A DNA stretch of 64,000 bases from Euhalothece natronophila Z-M001 (GCF_007904085.1 NZ_CP042326.1:3224001-3288000), one strand, 5' to 3'. Shown: positions 35,472 to 46,539, counted from the stretch's first letter. The notes: generated from the letters alone by a model not told the origin. A program made the numbers and translations.

Positions 35472-36401
35472 TCAAAGAGCTTGCGATCGCAGCCAAGCTA
35501 CAGGCAAATAGAAAAACTTTTTGGGTTTCGGAACATAGGCACGCTGATTAAATACATCATACTGATTACGCTCAATTACGTCGAGTATCCCTTGATAAAG
35601 CATTAAAGCTGTCCAGACTGGCCAACGAGAATCCCGACTCAAATCCCGAATTCCGCGTTCAGCTTGGGTATAAAACTCTCTTGCCCGTTCAATCTGAAAC
35701 TGCATCAATTGTCGCCAGTTTTCATTAATCACTCCATTAAATAATTCTTCTTCACTGTAATTAAAGGCTCTTAAATCTTCCAGAGGCAGATAAATCCGCC
35801 CTCGTTCTGTATCTTCTCCCACATCCCGTAAAATATTAGTGAGCTGGTTAGCAATTCCGAGCGCGATCGCTTCTTGTGTTGGTTCATGAAGGGTTTGATT
35901 TTTTTGCCAAGGGGAACTCCCAATAACTGGTTCTACCCCCAATACAGCATTTGACATTAACCCAACTGTTCCCGCAACACGATAACAGTAAAGATAAAGG
36001 TCATCAAAGGTTTCATACCGATCGCGCTTCAAGTCCATGCGCTGTCCGGCGATCATATCCCGAAAAGGCTGAATATCTAAGGGAAACCTTTGCAAGGTAT
36101 CCACAAGGGCAATATCGGGATGTTCCAAAGGAGAACCGGCAAAAATTGATTCTAGGTTTTTCTCCCATTGATCAAGGGTTTCGATGGTGGTTAACTCCGC
36201 TTCGGGGCCATCCACCAATTGATCGGTACGCCGACACCAGACATAAATTGCCCAAATGGCCTGGCGTTTCGCCTTAGGCATAAGGAGAGTACCGAGATAA
36301 AACGTTTTGGAATATTCCGCTGTGATTTGACGACAATATTCATAAGCGGATTCCACAGAGGGCTGAGAGCAAGTCTTTTCGGGTTTAGGCAGTTGCAGCA
36401 T
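35472..36401 (-). CDS. crtB: 15-cis-phytoene synthase
   Basis: Condenses two geranylgeranyl diphosphates to phytoene, the first step of carotenoid synthesis. The approximately 309-residue protein has both Asp-rich motifs, YVWCRRTDQLVDG and ANQLTNILRDVGEDTERGRI, and the usual AYEYCRQITAEYSKTFYLGT start. I prefer the ATG at 36401 (MLQLPKPEK), which matches homologs, over a GTG at 36425. It follows crtP on the same strand with about 70 bases between them, the standard cyanobacterial crtP-crtB operon. Confidence 0.94.
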   Translation of the reverse strand: MLQLPKPEKTCSQPSVESAYEYCRQITAEYSKTFYLGTLLMPKAKRQAIWAIYVWCRRTDQLVDGPEAELTTIETLDQWEKNLESIFAGSPLEHPDIALVDTLQRFPLDIQPFRDMIAGQRMDLKRDRYETFDDLYLYCYRVAGTVGLMSNAVLGVEPVIGSSPWQKNQTLHEPTQEAIALGIANQLTNILRDVGEDTERGRIYLPLEDLRAFNYSEEELFNGVINENWRQLMQFQIERAREFYTQAERGIRDLSRDSRWPVWTALMLYQGILDVIERNQYDVFNQRAYVPKPKKFFYLPVAWLRSQAL

Positions 36402-36474
36402 CCACCGCAGGCTAATAGAGTTCACTTAATTAAAAGAAATTGTCCCATTAATTAGGGACATGGGGCACAGGATA

Positions 36475-37917
<1,443 letters not shown>

Positions 37918-37983
37918 TTAAGTTTCCACTCTCATTATACTTTGCATTTCGTTACAGTCGAACCAAGATCCCACAAGCTGGGA

Positions 37984-38619
37984 TTAACACATTCTTCCCT
38001 TATTCTTTAGTTGTCTAGCCCGTTGAGTCATTTCCTCCCAATTTTCGGCTTCAATGAGAGAGTTTGGAAATAGTTGTGAGGATAAACCGACAGCAGTTGC
38101 CCCTGCATTAATAAAGTCTTTGGCATTTTCTAGAGTGACTCCACCTGTGGGGATTAGCGGAATATTGCCCATGGGTCCTTGTAGGCTTTTAATATAGCTT
38201 ACGCCCCCTAGTGCTTGTGCGGGAAATACTTTCACTGCGGTTGCCCCACTTTGCCAGGCAGTAATAATTTCTGTGGGGGATAAAGCCCCTGGAATAATGG
38301 GAATGTTGGCTTCTAAGGCTCTGGTAATGAGTTGGGAGTTAACATGAGGGGAAAAGACAAATTGCGCCCCCTGCGCGATCGCGCTTTCTAATTCTTCTAT
38401 TGTTAAGATAGTTCCGGTGCCAATTATACAATTAGGCAGTTCTTCCCGTAATTCAGAAATTAAACGTTCTGGTTGATCACTATTCCAAGTAACCTCAATT
38501 AGCCGAATTCCACCACGACTCATGGCGTGAGCCAGTTTTTTTCCTAAGGAGTGGGGAACAGCTCGAATTACCGCAATTACCTGTTCTTCCTTAAACGTTT
38601 CTAGGGCAATTTTACTCAT
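37984..38619 (-). CDS. KDPG/KHG aldolase
   Basis: Class I aldolase splitting 2-keto-3-deoxy-6-phosphogluconate to pyruvate and glyceraldehyde 3-phosphate, the last step of the Entner-Doudoroff route. The catalytic Glu is in GIRLIEVTW, the Schiff-base Lys in ATAVKVFPAQAL, and the phosphate loop in LIPTGGVTLENA. The 211-residue length is normal. The ATG at 38619 is chosen over one at 38649, which lies inside the preceding gene. It starts 14 bases after the ion-channel stop, so both are probably cotranscribed. Substrate preference (KDPG or KHG) is not resolved. Confidence 0.9.
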   Translation of the reverse strand: MSKIALETFKEEQVIAVIRAVPHSLGKKLAHAMSRGGIRLIEVTWNSDQPERLISELREELPNCIIGTGTILTIEELESAIAQGAQFVFSPHVNSQLITRALEANIPIIPGALSPTEIITAWQSGATAVKVFPAQALGGVSYIKSLQGPMGNIPLIPTGGVTLENAKDFINAGATAVGLSSQLFPNSLIEAENWEEMTQRARQLKNKGRMC

Positions 38620-38632
38620 GATTATTTCTGAT

Positions 38633-40525
38633 TCAAAAATCTTCACCAATCACAATTAACCGATCGCGCTCATCAAACTGAATCGGCGTTGATTTTACAG
38701 GATTAATTACAATCCCATATCCTTTAAACTCTTGAGTTGCTAAACTGGAACAACGATAACCTATAGCAATTTCTCCTTTCTTTTGCGCTGATTTCATTAA
38801 TGTATAGAAAGAAACTGGCTCTCGTAATTGGATATAATTGGAAATCGGTTTTAAATAAATTTCACAGCCATTTGGTTCGAGTAATTCATTAATCACATCA
38901 CTACATAACGGATTTTCCGCAATTTGGGAGATCATCAAACTAGTTAAGCGATCACTGACAATAAAATCATCTACTTGCGCGATCGTTGCTAACTGTTGGT
39001 TCCGACTATCCATCATTTCACTGGTAATAGAAAAAGGATAACCTCCTTCTTTTGCAATTTGGCGTAAATGAAGTAGAGAAGTGAGGGTAATTCCATCTGC
39101 TTCTTCAGCATCTAATTCATCAGAATAAGCCAAAAGAATAATATGATCAATAATTTGCAAGGGCAAACGATTTAACAATTGCCGATCGGTAATATCTCCC
39201 TTTTGAAATAAAACACTGAGGTTTTGTAATCGTCTTAATTTCGGGCTAAACTGATGAGCACTTGCGGTTTCCTCAGTAATGACAGTGGCTACAGAACCGA
39301 GTGTCACATAAGCATCTAATTTCTGAATAATCGTTTCTGCTTGTTCATTCCACCCTAAAATCAAGAATTTCTCAGGTTTTTTCTCCACATTTCGATTACT
39401 TAAAAATTTATAGGAAAACTTAATTCGCTCTCGATTTTCCCATAGCTGAATATCCCGAAAGCTCTCCGAAATAACAATAATTTTATCTCCTTCTTCTAAG
39501 ATAGTATCAGGAGACGGTTTTAAGCAAGGATCACCATCTTTAGGACAATAGCCAATCACAATCGCATTTTTATAAGCAAAAATTGTCTCAGAAAAAGTAG
39601 CTCCCGCTAAAGTCGTAACAGAATCAAAATAAATCTCATTCCCCGCAAAAGATAATAACTCTAAATAGACTCTCGATAATCCAGGCTGGCGACAGATTTG
39701 AGCAATTACCCGAGCAATAAAATCTCCTGTTAAAACAAATTCTACCCGATCTTTACCGACCGTTTCTGCAATTTGTAAATTTTTCGGATTTTGAATTTCT
39801 GTAACAATACGATAGGGTTCTTCTCGACGTTCAGGATTATTAGAAAGAGCTAAAAGTGTTTTAATTACACTAGTATCAGGATGATCGCTTTCTTCTGGCG
39901 GTAAAATAATAATTGATTTTGCCCGATCCAAATTCGTGATTTTTAAGTCAAATAAATCTGTAGCTACTCCTTGACGACAAATTACTTTTAATCGGCGCGT
40001 TTTTTTGATCCGATTGCGGATTTCTTCTTCCATTTCCACTTTATCTTTATCCCCAAGGATAATTACAGTTACGGGGATACGCTCGTCGTCAATTAATAAT
40101 AACTCTGAAAGAATTGGAAAAATTTGAGTTGACCAACCTAGAATTACAATATGATCTGACTCTAAAACCTGCGATCGCCCACGCCGTAATTGATAAAGTT
40201 TCCCTTCAATCCCAGCAACAATTACCCCAATAATGATACTAACGGTAAATAAATTAAATAAAATTAAAATTAGCATACTGACCCGAGTTGGCCAAGGTAA
40301 TCCTTCAGTAGGATCCCAAGAAATTAAAGTCGTAATTAAAAAAGACCAAATTTGATCAGCAAGGGTTGGCTGGGATGCATATCCAGTTTCCCAAGTAATA
40401 AAAGAAACTGTTAAAACAACAATTGCACCAATAATAATTAGCCAACCGAGAAGGGCAATTGATCCTCTCGAAAGTAAATTATCAAAAGCATATCGTAATC
40501 GTTCGCGCCAAGGAGGATTGTTCAT
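38633..40525 (-). CDS. CASTOR/POLLUX-like ion channel with RCK-type domains
   Basis: A 630-residue membrane protein. The N-terminal 110 residues have two helices (SIALLGWLIIIGAIVVLTVS and VSMLILILFNLFTVSIIIGV) with a pore region between. Two tandem Rossmann RCK/TrkA-N domains follow (DHIVILGWSTQIFPIL and KFLILGWNEQAETI), with TrkA-C-like parts. The family includes plant nuclear channels CASTOR and POLLUX, which conduct Ca or K; bacterial members are poorly characterised. No TVGYG filter is present. The start ATG at 40525 (MNNPPWRERLRY) matches homologs. In a salt-tolerant cell it may serve cation homeostasis (inference). Confidence 0.8.
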   Translation of the reverse strand: MNNPPWRERLRYAFDNLLSRGSIALLGWLIIIGAIVVLTVSFITWETGYASQPTLADQIWSFLITTLISWDPTEGLPWPTRVSMLILILFNLFTVSIIIGVIVAGIEGKLYQLRRGRSQVLESDHIVILGWSTQIFPILSELLLIDDERIPVTVIILGDKDKVEMEEEIRNRIKKTRRLKVICRQGVATDLFDLKITNLDRAKSIIILPPEESDHPDTSVIKTLLALSNNPERREEPYRIVTEIQNPKNLQIAETVGKDRVEFVLTGDFIARVIAQICRQPGLSRVYLELLSFAGNEIYFDSVTTLAGATFSETIFAYKNAIVIGYCPKDGDPCLKPSPDTILEEGDKIIVISESFRDIQLWENRERIKFSYKFLSNRNVEKKPEKFLILGWNEQAETIIQKLDAYVTLGSVATVITEETASAHQFSPKLRRLQNLSVLFQKGDITDRQLLNRLPLQIIDHIILLAYSDELDAEEADGITLTSLLHLRQIAKEGGYPFSITSEMMDSRNQQLATIAQVDDFIVSDRLTSLMISQIAENPLCSDVINELLEPNGCEIYLKPISNYIQLREPVSFYTLMKSAQKKGEIAIGYRCSSLATQEFKGYGIVINPVKSTPIQFDERDRLIVIGEDF

Positions 40526-40650
40526 TAGACACCCCAATCAATACCAATTAAAAGTTAACAAAAAAATAATTGAAATATGGTAGCTTACTCTTTGCTTCCT
40601 CTAGAATGGAGTTAGGAAAATAAATTAATGCTAAATCGCCTAGTCCATGC

Positions 40651-42072
40651 ATGCAATTCCTTAAATTTGATAAAATAAACCGCTCCTTCCTATGGTTAGT
40701 CGCAATTGTTACTGTTGGTGCTTCTACAGTTGCCATTACTACTTATCTTATTACCCGAGGGAGACAAGATTATAACTTAGAAGAGCTAACTGTTACCGTA
40801 GAACGTCAAAACTTGCAATTGCAAATTGAGGCTAGTGGAACGGTTCAACCTCTCCAAAGTGTTAATATGAGCCCTAAAACAGCCGGACGTATTGAAGAAC
40901 TCTATGTGGAACAGGGAGACGCTGTTGAGAGAGGAGAAGCAATCGCTCGTATGGAAGATCAGCAGCTACAAGCCCAAGTAGAGCAAGCCCAAGCCAATTT
41001 GGAAGAAGCCTTAGCTCAGTTAGCGCAAGCCAGAGCAGGTTCTCGTTCTGAAGAGATTGAACAAGCCAATGCTAGTTTACAACAAGCTCAAGCGCGACTT
41101 TCTGAAGCCCAAGCTCGGATTCCTGAAAATCTTAATCAATTACAGTCTCAGGTAGAAGCGGCGCAGTCACGATATGAATTAGCCCAACAACGTCTAAATC
41201 GGAATGAAACTTTACTCGCAGAAGGGGCAATTTCTCAAGATCGCTTTGATGAGTTACGCAGTGAGTATCGTAATGCCGAAGCAAATCTCGGTGAAGCCCG
41301 TCAACGCCTCCAACAAGCGAGAAATACAGATCGCCCCGAAATTGAACGTCTGCAAGCAGAAGTCGCCCAAGCCCGAGCCAATTTGCAACAGGTACAAAGT
41401 GGGAGTCGCCAAGAAGAAATTGAGCGTTTAGAAGCTGCGGTTCGTTCAGCAAGAGGACGTTTACGAGAGGCGGAAATCCAACGGGAAGATACTATAATTA
41501 GAGCTCCCTTTACTGGCATTATCTCTCAAAAATATGCCACAGAAGGCTCATTTGTTACCCCTACTACCTCGGCATCGAGTACGGCCGCGGCTACTTCTAC
41601 TTCCATTGTTGCTCTTGCTAACGGGCTAGAAGTCTTGGCAAAAGTGCCAGAAATTGATGTTACTTCCCTAGAAGCAGGACAATTAGTGGAGATCATTGCC
41701 GATGCTTTTCCTGATCAGCGCTTTGAGGGTCAAATTCAGTTAATTGCTCCAGAAGCGGTGGTGGAGGATAATGTTACTTCCTTTGAGGTTAAAATTGAGC
41801 TACTGTCTGGGTTAGAGCAATTACGCTCAGGTATGAATGTCGATGTGACGTTTTTAGGAGACGAAACTGAGGCTTTGGTGATTCCTACGGTGGCAGTGGT
41901 TACTCAAGATGGGGAAACAGGCGTTATGGTCCTTAATGAAGAGGAAGAACCTGAGTTTCAACCGGTGACTTTGGGATCAACTATTGAAAATCAGACTCAA
42001 GTTTTGGACGGCTTAGAAGAGCGCGATCGCGTTTTTATTGATTTACCACAGGAATTTATGTCTAATCGTTAA
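40651..42072 (+). CDS. HlyD/RND-type periplasmic adaptor protein
   Basis: A 473-residue membrane-fusion protein. Domain order: one N-terminal membrane helix (SFLWLVAIVTVGASTVAITT), half of a lipoyl domain with GTVQPLQSVNMSPKTAG, a long coiled-coil hairpin (about 100-275, rich in QAQA and EEIEQ repeats), the second lipoyl half DTIIRAPFTGIIS, and a beta-barrel region. It bridges an inner-membrane pump to an outer-membrane channel. The coiled coil is long, as in DevB. Unusually, no transporter or MacB/DevC gene follows; a MITE and unrelated genes do. Its partner must lie elsewhere. Confidence 0.9.
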   Translation: MQFLKFDKINRSFLWLVAIVTVGASTVAITTYLITRGRQDYNLEELTVTVERQNLQLQIEASGTVQPLQSVNMSPKTAGRIEELYVEQGDAVERGEAIARMEDQQLQAQVEQAQANLEEALAQLAQARAGSRSEEIEQANASLQQAQARLSEAQARIPENLNQLQSQVEAAQSRYELAQQRLNRNETLLAEGAISQDRFDELRSEYRNAEANLGEARQRLQQARNTDRPEIERLQAEVAQARANLQQVQSGSRQEEIERLEAAVRSARGRLREAEIQREDTIIRAPFTGIISQKYATEGSFVTPTTSASSTAAATSTSIVALANGLEVLAKVPEIDVTSLEAGQLVEIIADAFPDQRFEGQIQLIAPEAVVEDNVTSFEVKIELLSGLEQLRSGMNVDVTFLGDETEALVIPTVAVVTQDGETGVMVLNEEEEPEFQPVTLGSTIENQTQVLDGLEERDRVFIDLPQEFMSNR

Positions 42073-42181
42073 GTTACAACAAATTTTTCGGGAAAAAGAT
42101 GTTATAATAAAGGGAAGAGGTTTAAAAATTTTAGCCACGGCTTATTGAAGGGCTAGGGGCAAACATCTAGGCATGACAAAA

Positions 42182-42290
42182 TTATAGTGATTCCAAATAA
42201 AAAACAGCAACCTAAAAGTAGTGGGAGCATCTTGCTCCCTAGTAGCAGCCAAGATGGCTGCACTACGGAACTGAATTGGAACGACTATAA
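42182..42290. repeat. 109-bp MITE with IS630-like ends
   Basis: Terminal inverted repeats TTATAGTGATTCCAA (42182-42196) and TTGGAACGACTATAA (42276-42290) match in 13 of 15 positions and start with TTA/TA, as in Tc1/IS630-derived miniature elements. Inside are two hairpins, GGGAGC-ATCTT-GCTCCC (42223-42239) and GCAGCC-AAGAT-GGCTGC (42245-42261), enclosed by GTAGTG and CACTAC. It carries no gene. Confidence 0.75.
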
Positions 42291-42315
42291 ATTATTCTTC
42301 TAAAAGATAAAAATA

Positions 42316-42867
42316 ATGAGTAAAACCGAATTAACCGTTCCTGAAGAAATAACATTTGAAAGCGCGATCGCGCTCACTCAAGATTTACTCAGTAAGATGG
42401 AAAACAGAGAAATCAAAGAAGCAGAGATTGAAAAGATAATTAGTGATTTAGTCAGCACCTCTAATGGCGCGCGAGGCTTTTTTGTCACCTACCTTACCGC
42501 AGAGAGTCAGCTTCCCGATCAGCCTTCAGAAGCCGTAATAAACGCCTTAAAAACTGCCCCAGAATTAGTCAGCGAATTACTAGTTAAAAATATTGCCATG
42601 TCAACCGCAATGGCAATCACTCACCGCCGTCAGAACAATGAAAGCAATGCCCAAGGATCAGATAGAGTGCAACAGCGCAGTCTTAGTCTGTGTCAAAAAC
42701 TGAATAATAATCTAATTCCAGAAAAAGCCCAACAGATGCGAGAGAGTGCTTTAACAGGAAAAGGAGAAGCCCAAGTCGCTTTTTTTGAGCGTTGGGGATA
42801 TGATCAAGAGCAACGAAGCGCGATCGCCGAGATACTAGAAGACATATCTAAAACCGTAACCAATTAA
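42316..42867 (+). CDS. conserved-looking soluble protein, unknown function
   Basis: A 183-residue helical protein I cannot assign. It has an N-terminal part around FESAIALTQDLLSKMENREI, a middle with NGARGFFVTYLTAESQLPD, a polar linker around residues 110-125 and a C-terminal part GEAQVAFFERWGYDQEQRSA. Composition and HIP1 content resemble its neighbours, so it looks native. It starts 26 bases after a MITE, which may supply its leader. Its end overlaps the convergent Uma2 gene by 20 bases. Confidence 0.65.
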   Translation: MSKTELTVPEEITFESAIALTQDLLSKMENREIKEAEIEKIISDLVSTSNGARGFFVTYLTAESQLPDQPSEAVINALKTAPELVSELLVKNIAMSTAMAITHRRQNNESNAQGSDRVQQRSLSLCQKLNNNLIPEKAQQMRESALTGKGEAQVAFFERWGYDQEQRSAIAEILEDISKTVTN

Positions 42868-43405
42868 ACAAATTTTCAGGGCTTAAATTTAAATTAACTC
42901 CTTGTAAGCTAGGGAGAATATTTTTCTCTTTAAATAACTGAACCCGTTGGTCACTAAATACAACTAAAACCGTTTCCTCGTCGGGATCAATTAGCCAACC
43001 TAACTCCGTTCCCTGTTGTGAACAATGAAGAAGATTATCTAAAACCCTCATGGAACTTTGAGGCGGTGATAAAATCTCAATTGACCAGTCTGGAAAAGTC
43101 TCAATACGATTGGCAATTTTTCGAGAAGGGGTTAAGGGAATTCTATCCCAACGAAAAACCACTAGATTAGGCACAATAGATCGGCCGCCAAAAGTGCAAC
43201 GTAACTCTGGAAACGCATAAGCAATTTGATTAGAATTAGTCGCTTGATTAATGGTTTCACATAACTTCCCTTGTAATAAACTATGTTCTCCTTGGGGCAA
43301 TGGTTTCTGTTTAATTTTCCCGTTAATATATTCACAAGCCGGTTTCGTTTCGGGACGACTTAAAAATTCTTCTAAAGTTAATGATTGCGTGATCAAATTT
43401 GTCAT
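42848..43405 (-). CDS. Uma2-family endonuclease-like protein
   Basis: A 185-residue protein of the Uma2 (DUF820) family, PD-(D/E)XK nuclease fold. Visible elements are LTLEEFLSRPETKPACEYIN, core GRSIVPNLVVFRWDR (where the usual Asp in PDLV is Asn), DWSIEILSP (core Glu) and ELGWLIDPDEE. With Asp replaced by Asn the active site may be impaired. The ATG at 43405 (MTNLITQS) is the likely start; an upstream frame extends to 43462. Uma2 proteins are numerous in cyanobacteria and their roles are unknown. This copy is diverged from the interrupted one at 5007. Confidence 0.82.
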   Translation of the reverse strand: MTNLITQSLTLEEFLSRPETKPACEYINGKIKQKPLPQGEHSLLQGKLCETINQATNSNQIAYAFPELRCTFGGRSIVPNLVVFRWDRIPLTPSRKIANRIETFPDWSIEILSPPQSSMRVLDNLLHCSQQGTELGWLIDPDEETVLVVFSDQRVQLFKEKNILPSLQGVNLNLSPENLFNWLRF

Positions 43406-43529
43406 ATAGCAAGAGCCTAGATTGATTGATCCGACTAAGCTAATGCTAGCACTTAAAACCAAAGATTAAACGGTATTAAAACTCCTTCTTAGCGCGATCG
43501 CGCAAACCTTAATATAAACTTACTTAATC

Positions 43530-44270
43530 TTAAAACCAAGCAATTAACTGGTATAAAATGGGTGCAATCACTAATGCCGGCAGAAAACTTGCTACGCGAA
43601 CTTTAGCAATTTCCAACAAATTTAAACCAATTCCGAGAATCATTAGTCCCCCAATTCCTGTAATTAAAAGTAAACGCGGATCAGTTTCTGGGTTATCCAT
43701 CCCCGTTGCAAAAACCCCCGCAAGCAAGGAGACTCCCCCCTGATAAATAATAATTACTAAACTAGAAAAACCAACCCCAATTCCATAACGACTAGCAAAG
43801 GGAATAGACGCAAATCCATCCATCATGGCTTTTAAGACTAATAATGTATTATCCCCTAAAAGCCCATTATTAATACTGCCAATCAGGGCAACCGGTCCCA
43901 CACAAAATAAAATACTAGTGGCAACAAATCCTTCTGTAAATTGTCCCGAATGACGCAAATGCTTTTGTAACCAGTCTCCGATCCCATTGAGTTTTTCTTC
44001 TAACCCCCACCATTCTCCTAATGCCCCTCCTAGCGCGATCGCGATTAACCCTAAAATTACTCCCGGAACCCGATTTACTTCCACATTCGATAATTCTTCT
44101 GTCATCGAAATCCCTAGCCAAAGGGTTAATAAGCCAATGCCTTGCGGAATAATCTGTTTAATTCTAGAGGGAAGTTTTTGTCTTAGGGAAACGCCAACAA
44201 TTGTTCCGATGACAACAGTAATAACATTAATCCATGTTCCACTGGTTTTAAACCAGAAATCCACTAGCAT
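43530..44270 (-). CDS. DUF554 membrane protein
   Basis: A 246-residue integral membrane protein of the DUF554 (YdfK-like) family. Seven or so hydrophobic segments are visible, with the conserved glycine-rich FVATSILFCVGPVALIGSIN and LMILGIGLNLLEIAKVRVAS. Function in any organism is unsettled; a small-solute transporter has been suggested for the family. It lies 21 bases downstream of a VOC gene on the same strand, and the TIGR02652 gene precedes that. A cotranscribed trio is likely. Confidence 0.85.
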   Translation of the reverse strand: MLVDFWFKTSGTWINVITVVIGTIVGVSLRQKLPSRIKQIIPQGIGLLTLWLGISMTEELSNVEVNRVPGVILGLIAIALGGALGEWWGLEEKLNGIGDWLQKHLRHSGQFTEGFVATSILFCVGPVALIGSINNGLLGDNTLLVLKAMMDGFASIPFASRYGIGVGFSSLVIIIYQGGVSLLAGVFATGMDNPETDPRLLLITGIGGLMILGIGLNLLEIAKVRVASFLPALVIAPILYQLIAWF

Positions 44271-44290
44271 GATTGTTGTAACTACTTCCT

Positions 44291-44728
44291 CTAAGGCTTC
44301 CCTTGATTGCGAATGATCTCTAAGGGTAAACCATCAGCATCTGCAATAAAAGCAACTTCATAAACTGTTTCCCCGATCATTTGCTGAGTGGGTTCCAGTA
44401 ACACTGTGAGGGGAGAAACTTCCTCATTACTTTCTGCTGCTTGTTGAAAGCGCGATCGCTGCTGATTTAACCATTCTGGCAAGCTATCGGCATAGTCAGT
44501 AATATCAAAGGAAAGATGATAATACCCCACATAATGTTCATCATGAAACGCATCGGGGGCAGGTTTTGGTTGTGGAATTTGAATCAACTCAATACGAGAA
44601 TTCCAACCTTCTAGCCAACAAGCAAGGGTATAACCAGTGGTAAATCGTTCTTGAATCGTGAAGCCAAATAACTCATAAAACGCGATCGCGCGGTGAATAT
44701 TGCCGGTACGAATGGAAACGTGGTGCAT
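44291..44728 (-). CDS. VOC-family (glyoxalase-like) protein
   Basis: A 145-residue vicinal-oxygen-chelate protein. The two beta-alpha-beta-beta-beta modules are recognised from MHHVSIRTGNIHRAIAFYEL and YHLSFDITDYADSL, with metal ligands likely His at 3, Glu in SRIELIQ, His in YYHLSFD and Glu in GLPLEIIRN. That set is complete for glyoxalase-I-type chemistry, but the substrate is not proven. It follows the TIGR02652 gene by six bases and precedes DUF554. Confidence 0.85.
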   Translation of the reverse strand: MHHVSIRTGNIHRAIAFYELFGFTIQERFTTGYTLACWLEGWNSRIELIQIPQPKPAPDAFHDEHYVGYYHLSFDITDYADSLPEWLNQQRSRFQQAAESNEEVSPLTVLLEPTQQMIGETVYEVAFIADADGLPLEIIRNQGKP

Positions 44729-44734
44729 AACGCC

Positions 44735-45160
44735 TTACTCAAACAATCGGAAATAGGGATAGCGTACAGGAACACCCTGTTCTTTTTCTAGATCAAAGTT
44801 AATCACGCCCCAGCGAGATCGATGCTTCTCTAGATAAGAACTTACCAAATCTTTATAACGCCTAGCAATGATTACTCTAGTGGCACGATACCCTTCTGTA
44901 TAAAGGCGATCTAATGCTTCGTGAATTTCAAACCGAATTCCATCAGGATGGGTATGTTGTCGATACCATTCCCCCTCCCACATGCGCCAACAGCGCCCTG
45001 ATTGTAAATGTACTAACTCTTCTGTTTTCGGATCCGCTTCAAACGCCCCATGACGCGGACATAAATAGGTATCCGTTAAAGTTAGGGCTGGAATTGTCTG
45101 ACGACAGTGAGGACATTGAATTTCCGCCCCAAAAATTGGGTAGTGTAAAGCTGGATCCAT
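44735..45160 (-). CDS. TIGR02652 family protein, zinc-ribbon-like
   Basis: A 141-residue protein of a cyanobacterial family (TIGR02652) with unknown function. Four cysteine positions form a ribbon: CPHCRQ and the single Cys in YLCPRHGAFEADP with nearby His, suggesting zinc binding. The rest contains WRMWEGEWYRQHTHPDGIRF and ARRYKDLVSSYLEKHRSRWG. It leads a short operon with the VOC and DUF554 genes. Confidence 0.78.
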   Translation of the reverse strand: MDPALHYPIFGAEIQCPHCRQTIPALTLTDTYLCPRHGAFEADPKTEELVHLQSGRCWRMWEGEWYRQHTHPDGIRFEIHEALDRLYTEGYRATRVIIARRYKDLVSSYLEKHRSRWGVINFDLEKEQGVPVRYPYFRLFE

Positions 45161-45362
45161 ACGTTCCCTTCCGGTAATTTGGTTTCGTCCGAGGTCGGTT
45201 ATTTCTATTATATCCGAGATTTTCTTACACCACTATAACTAGAAAAACTCTTTACTAACTGCAACAATTGAGGAATAATTTAATAGATTTTTTACTGAGT
45301 TCAGATTCTTGCTTCACTTAATAAAACCAATAAATACGATAGGTTCCTTAATCACAAGACAA

Positions 45363-46529
45363 TTAAATAGTTACAGGAGAATCTACATAAACTGTGGGTT
45401 CAGTGCAAGTAAATTCAATACCATAATTCACTAACTTTTCACTAATTGTATCATTGGCTAACTCCAATAGGCGTTTTCGTAGTTGTAAAGAATTTTCATT
45501 GGATCCTAAAATAAAAAAGCTAACCCTAGCGCGAGTTCCAGGCTTATTTTCAGGTTGCAATAAAGTAATACGAGTGCTACCGGGATCAATACCAAATAAA
45601 GCATTAGTACTTTCTTTAATTACCTGTTCCACTAAGGCTTCTTCTTCTTGCTTCAGAGGACGAACAAAATCTAGAAACAATAACACCATGACTTTTTTAC
45701 TACGAGTAATATTTTCCACCACATCTAAATTTGCCATCAGAGAATTAGGAACAATAATTAACGTTCCCTTTGCTATTAATCGAATTTTAGTTGACCGCAA
45801 ACCAATTGATTCTACATTACCCAAAGCCCCATTTGGAAATGCGGGAAAGTTCCAGATACGGATATATTCACCTGGAATAAACGGACGATCTAGATATAAG
45901 ACTAATGTTCCTAATAATTGTTCTAACGTTTTTTGGGCGGCAAACGCGATCGCGAGTCCTCCAATTCCGACACTAGCCACTAATCCCACTAAGTTAATGT
46001 CTTGACTTTGGGCAAAAGCAAGAGCAGCAATAAACCCAATCACGATATTAATTAAAGTTTCAAAAACTAATAACAACTCATCCACTTCTCGACCCAATTT
46101 GCGAATAATCTCTAAACCATAAAACCGCACAATTTGTCGCACTAAACGAGAGGATAACCAAGCCAGACTTAACACAACTCCTAGATCATTAAAAAAGCGC
46201 AAGAAACCATGTAAAGCCTGATAATCCTCTAAAACATTGAGAGACAGAGCAATTAAAATAAATGTTCCTCCAAGTTGGAAAAGATGCTCAATTGGCTGAA
46301 TAATCCGATCATAAATACTGGTTACCTGTGATGGAAAAAATCGTTGAATAACTAAACGAACAATTTTCAAAGAAACATAGCGTCCGATAATAATTGATAA
46401 AAATAACAGTAAAACAAAAATTAGAAATGTAATAGAAAAATCAACTAAAAAAGCCTGTGCTTCTTCATTGAAAAACTGTCGCTGTAAGCGAGTCAAGAAA
46501 CCCATCAAGAAAGAAGTTATTTGATCCAT
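45363..46529 (-). CDS. MscS-like mechanosensitive channel
   Basis: A 388-residue channel protein related to the four at 50.5-55 kb. It has four N-terminal helices and the pore segment LVASVGIGGLAIAFAAQKTL, then the beta domain LDRPFIPGEYIRIWNFP and a C-terminal vestibule ending EPTVYVDSPVTI. The ATG at 46529 (MDQITSFLMG) is chosen because AAGGAGAG sits upstream. Part of that ribosome binding site lies in the terminal repeat of a MITE that occupies the 223 bases before the gene. The frame extends to 46616, but that part is MITE sequence. Confidence 0.87.
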   Translation of the reverse strand: MDQITSFLMGFLTRLQRQFFNEEAQAFLVDFSITFLIFVLLLFLSIIIGRYVSLKIVRLVIQRFFPSQVTSIYDRIIQPIEHLFQLGGTFILIALSLNVLEDYQALHGFLRFFNDLGVVLSLAWLSSRLVRQIVRFYGLEIIRKLGREVDELLLVFETLINIVIGFIAALAFAQSQDINLVGLVASVGIGGLAIAFAAQKTLEQLLGTLVLYLDRPFIPGEYIRIWNFPAFPNGALGNVESIGLRSTKIRLIAKGTLIIVPNSLMANLDVVENITRSKKVMVLLFLDFVRPLKQEEEALVEQVIKESTNALFGIDPGSTRITLLQPENKPGTRARVSFFILGSNENSLQLRKRLLELANDTISEKLVNYGIEFTCTEPTVYVDSPVTI

Positions 46530-46539
46530 ATTGACTCTC

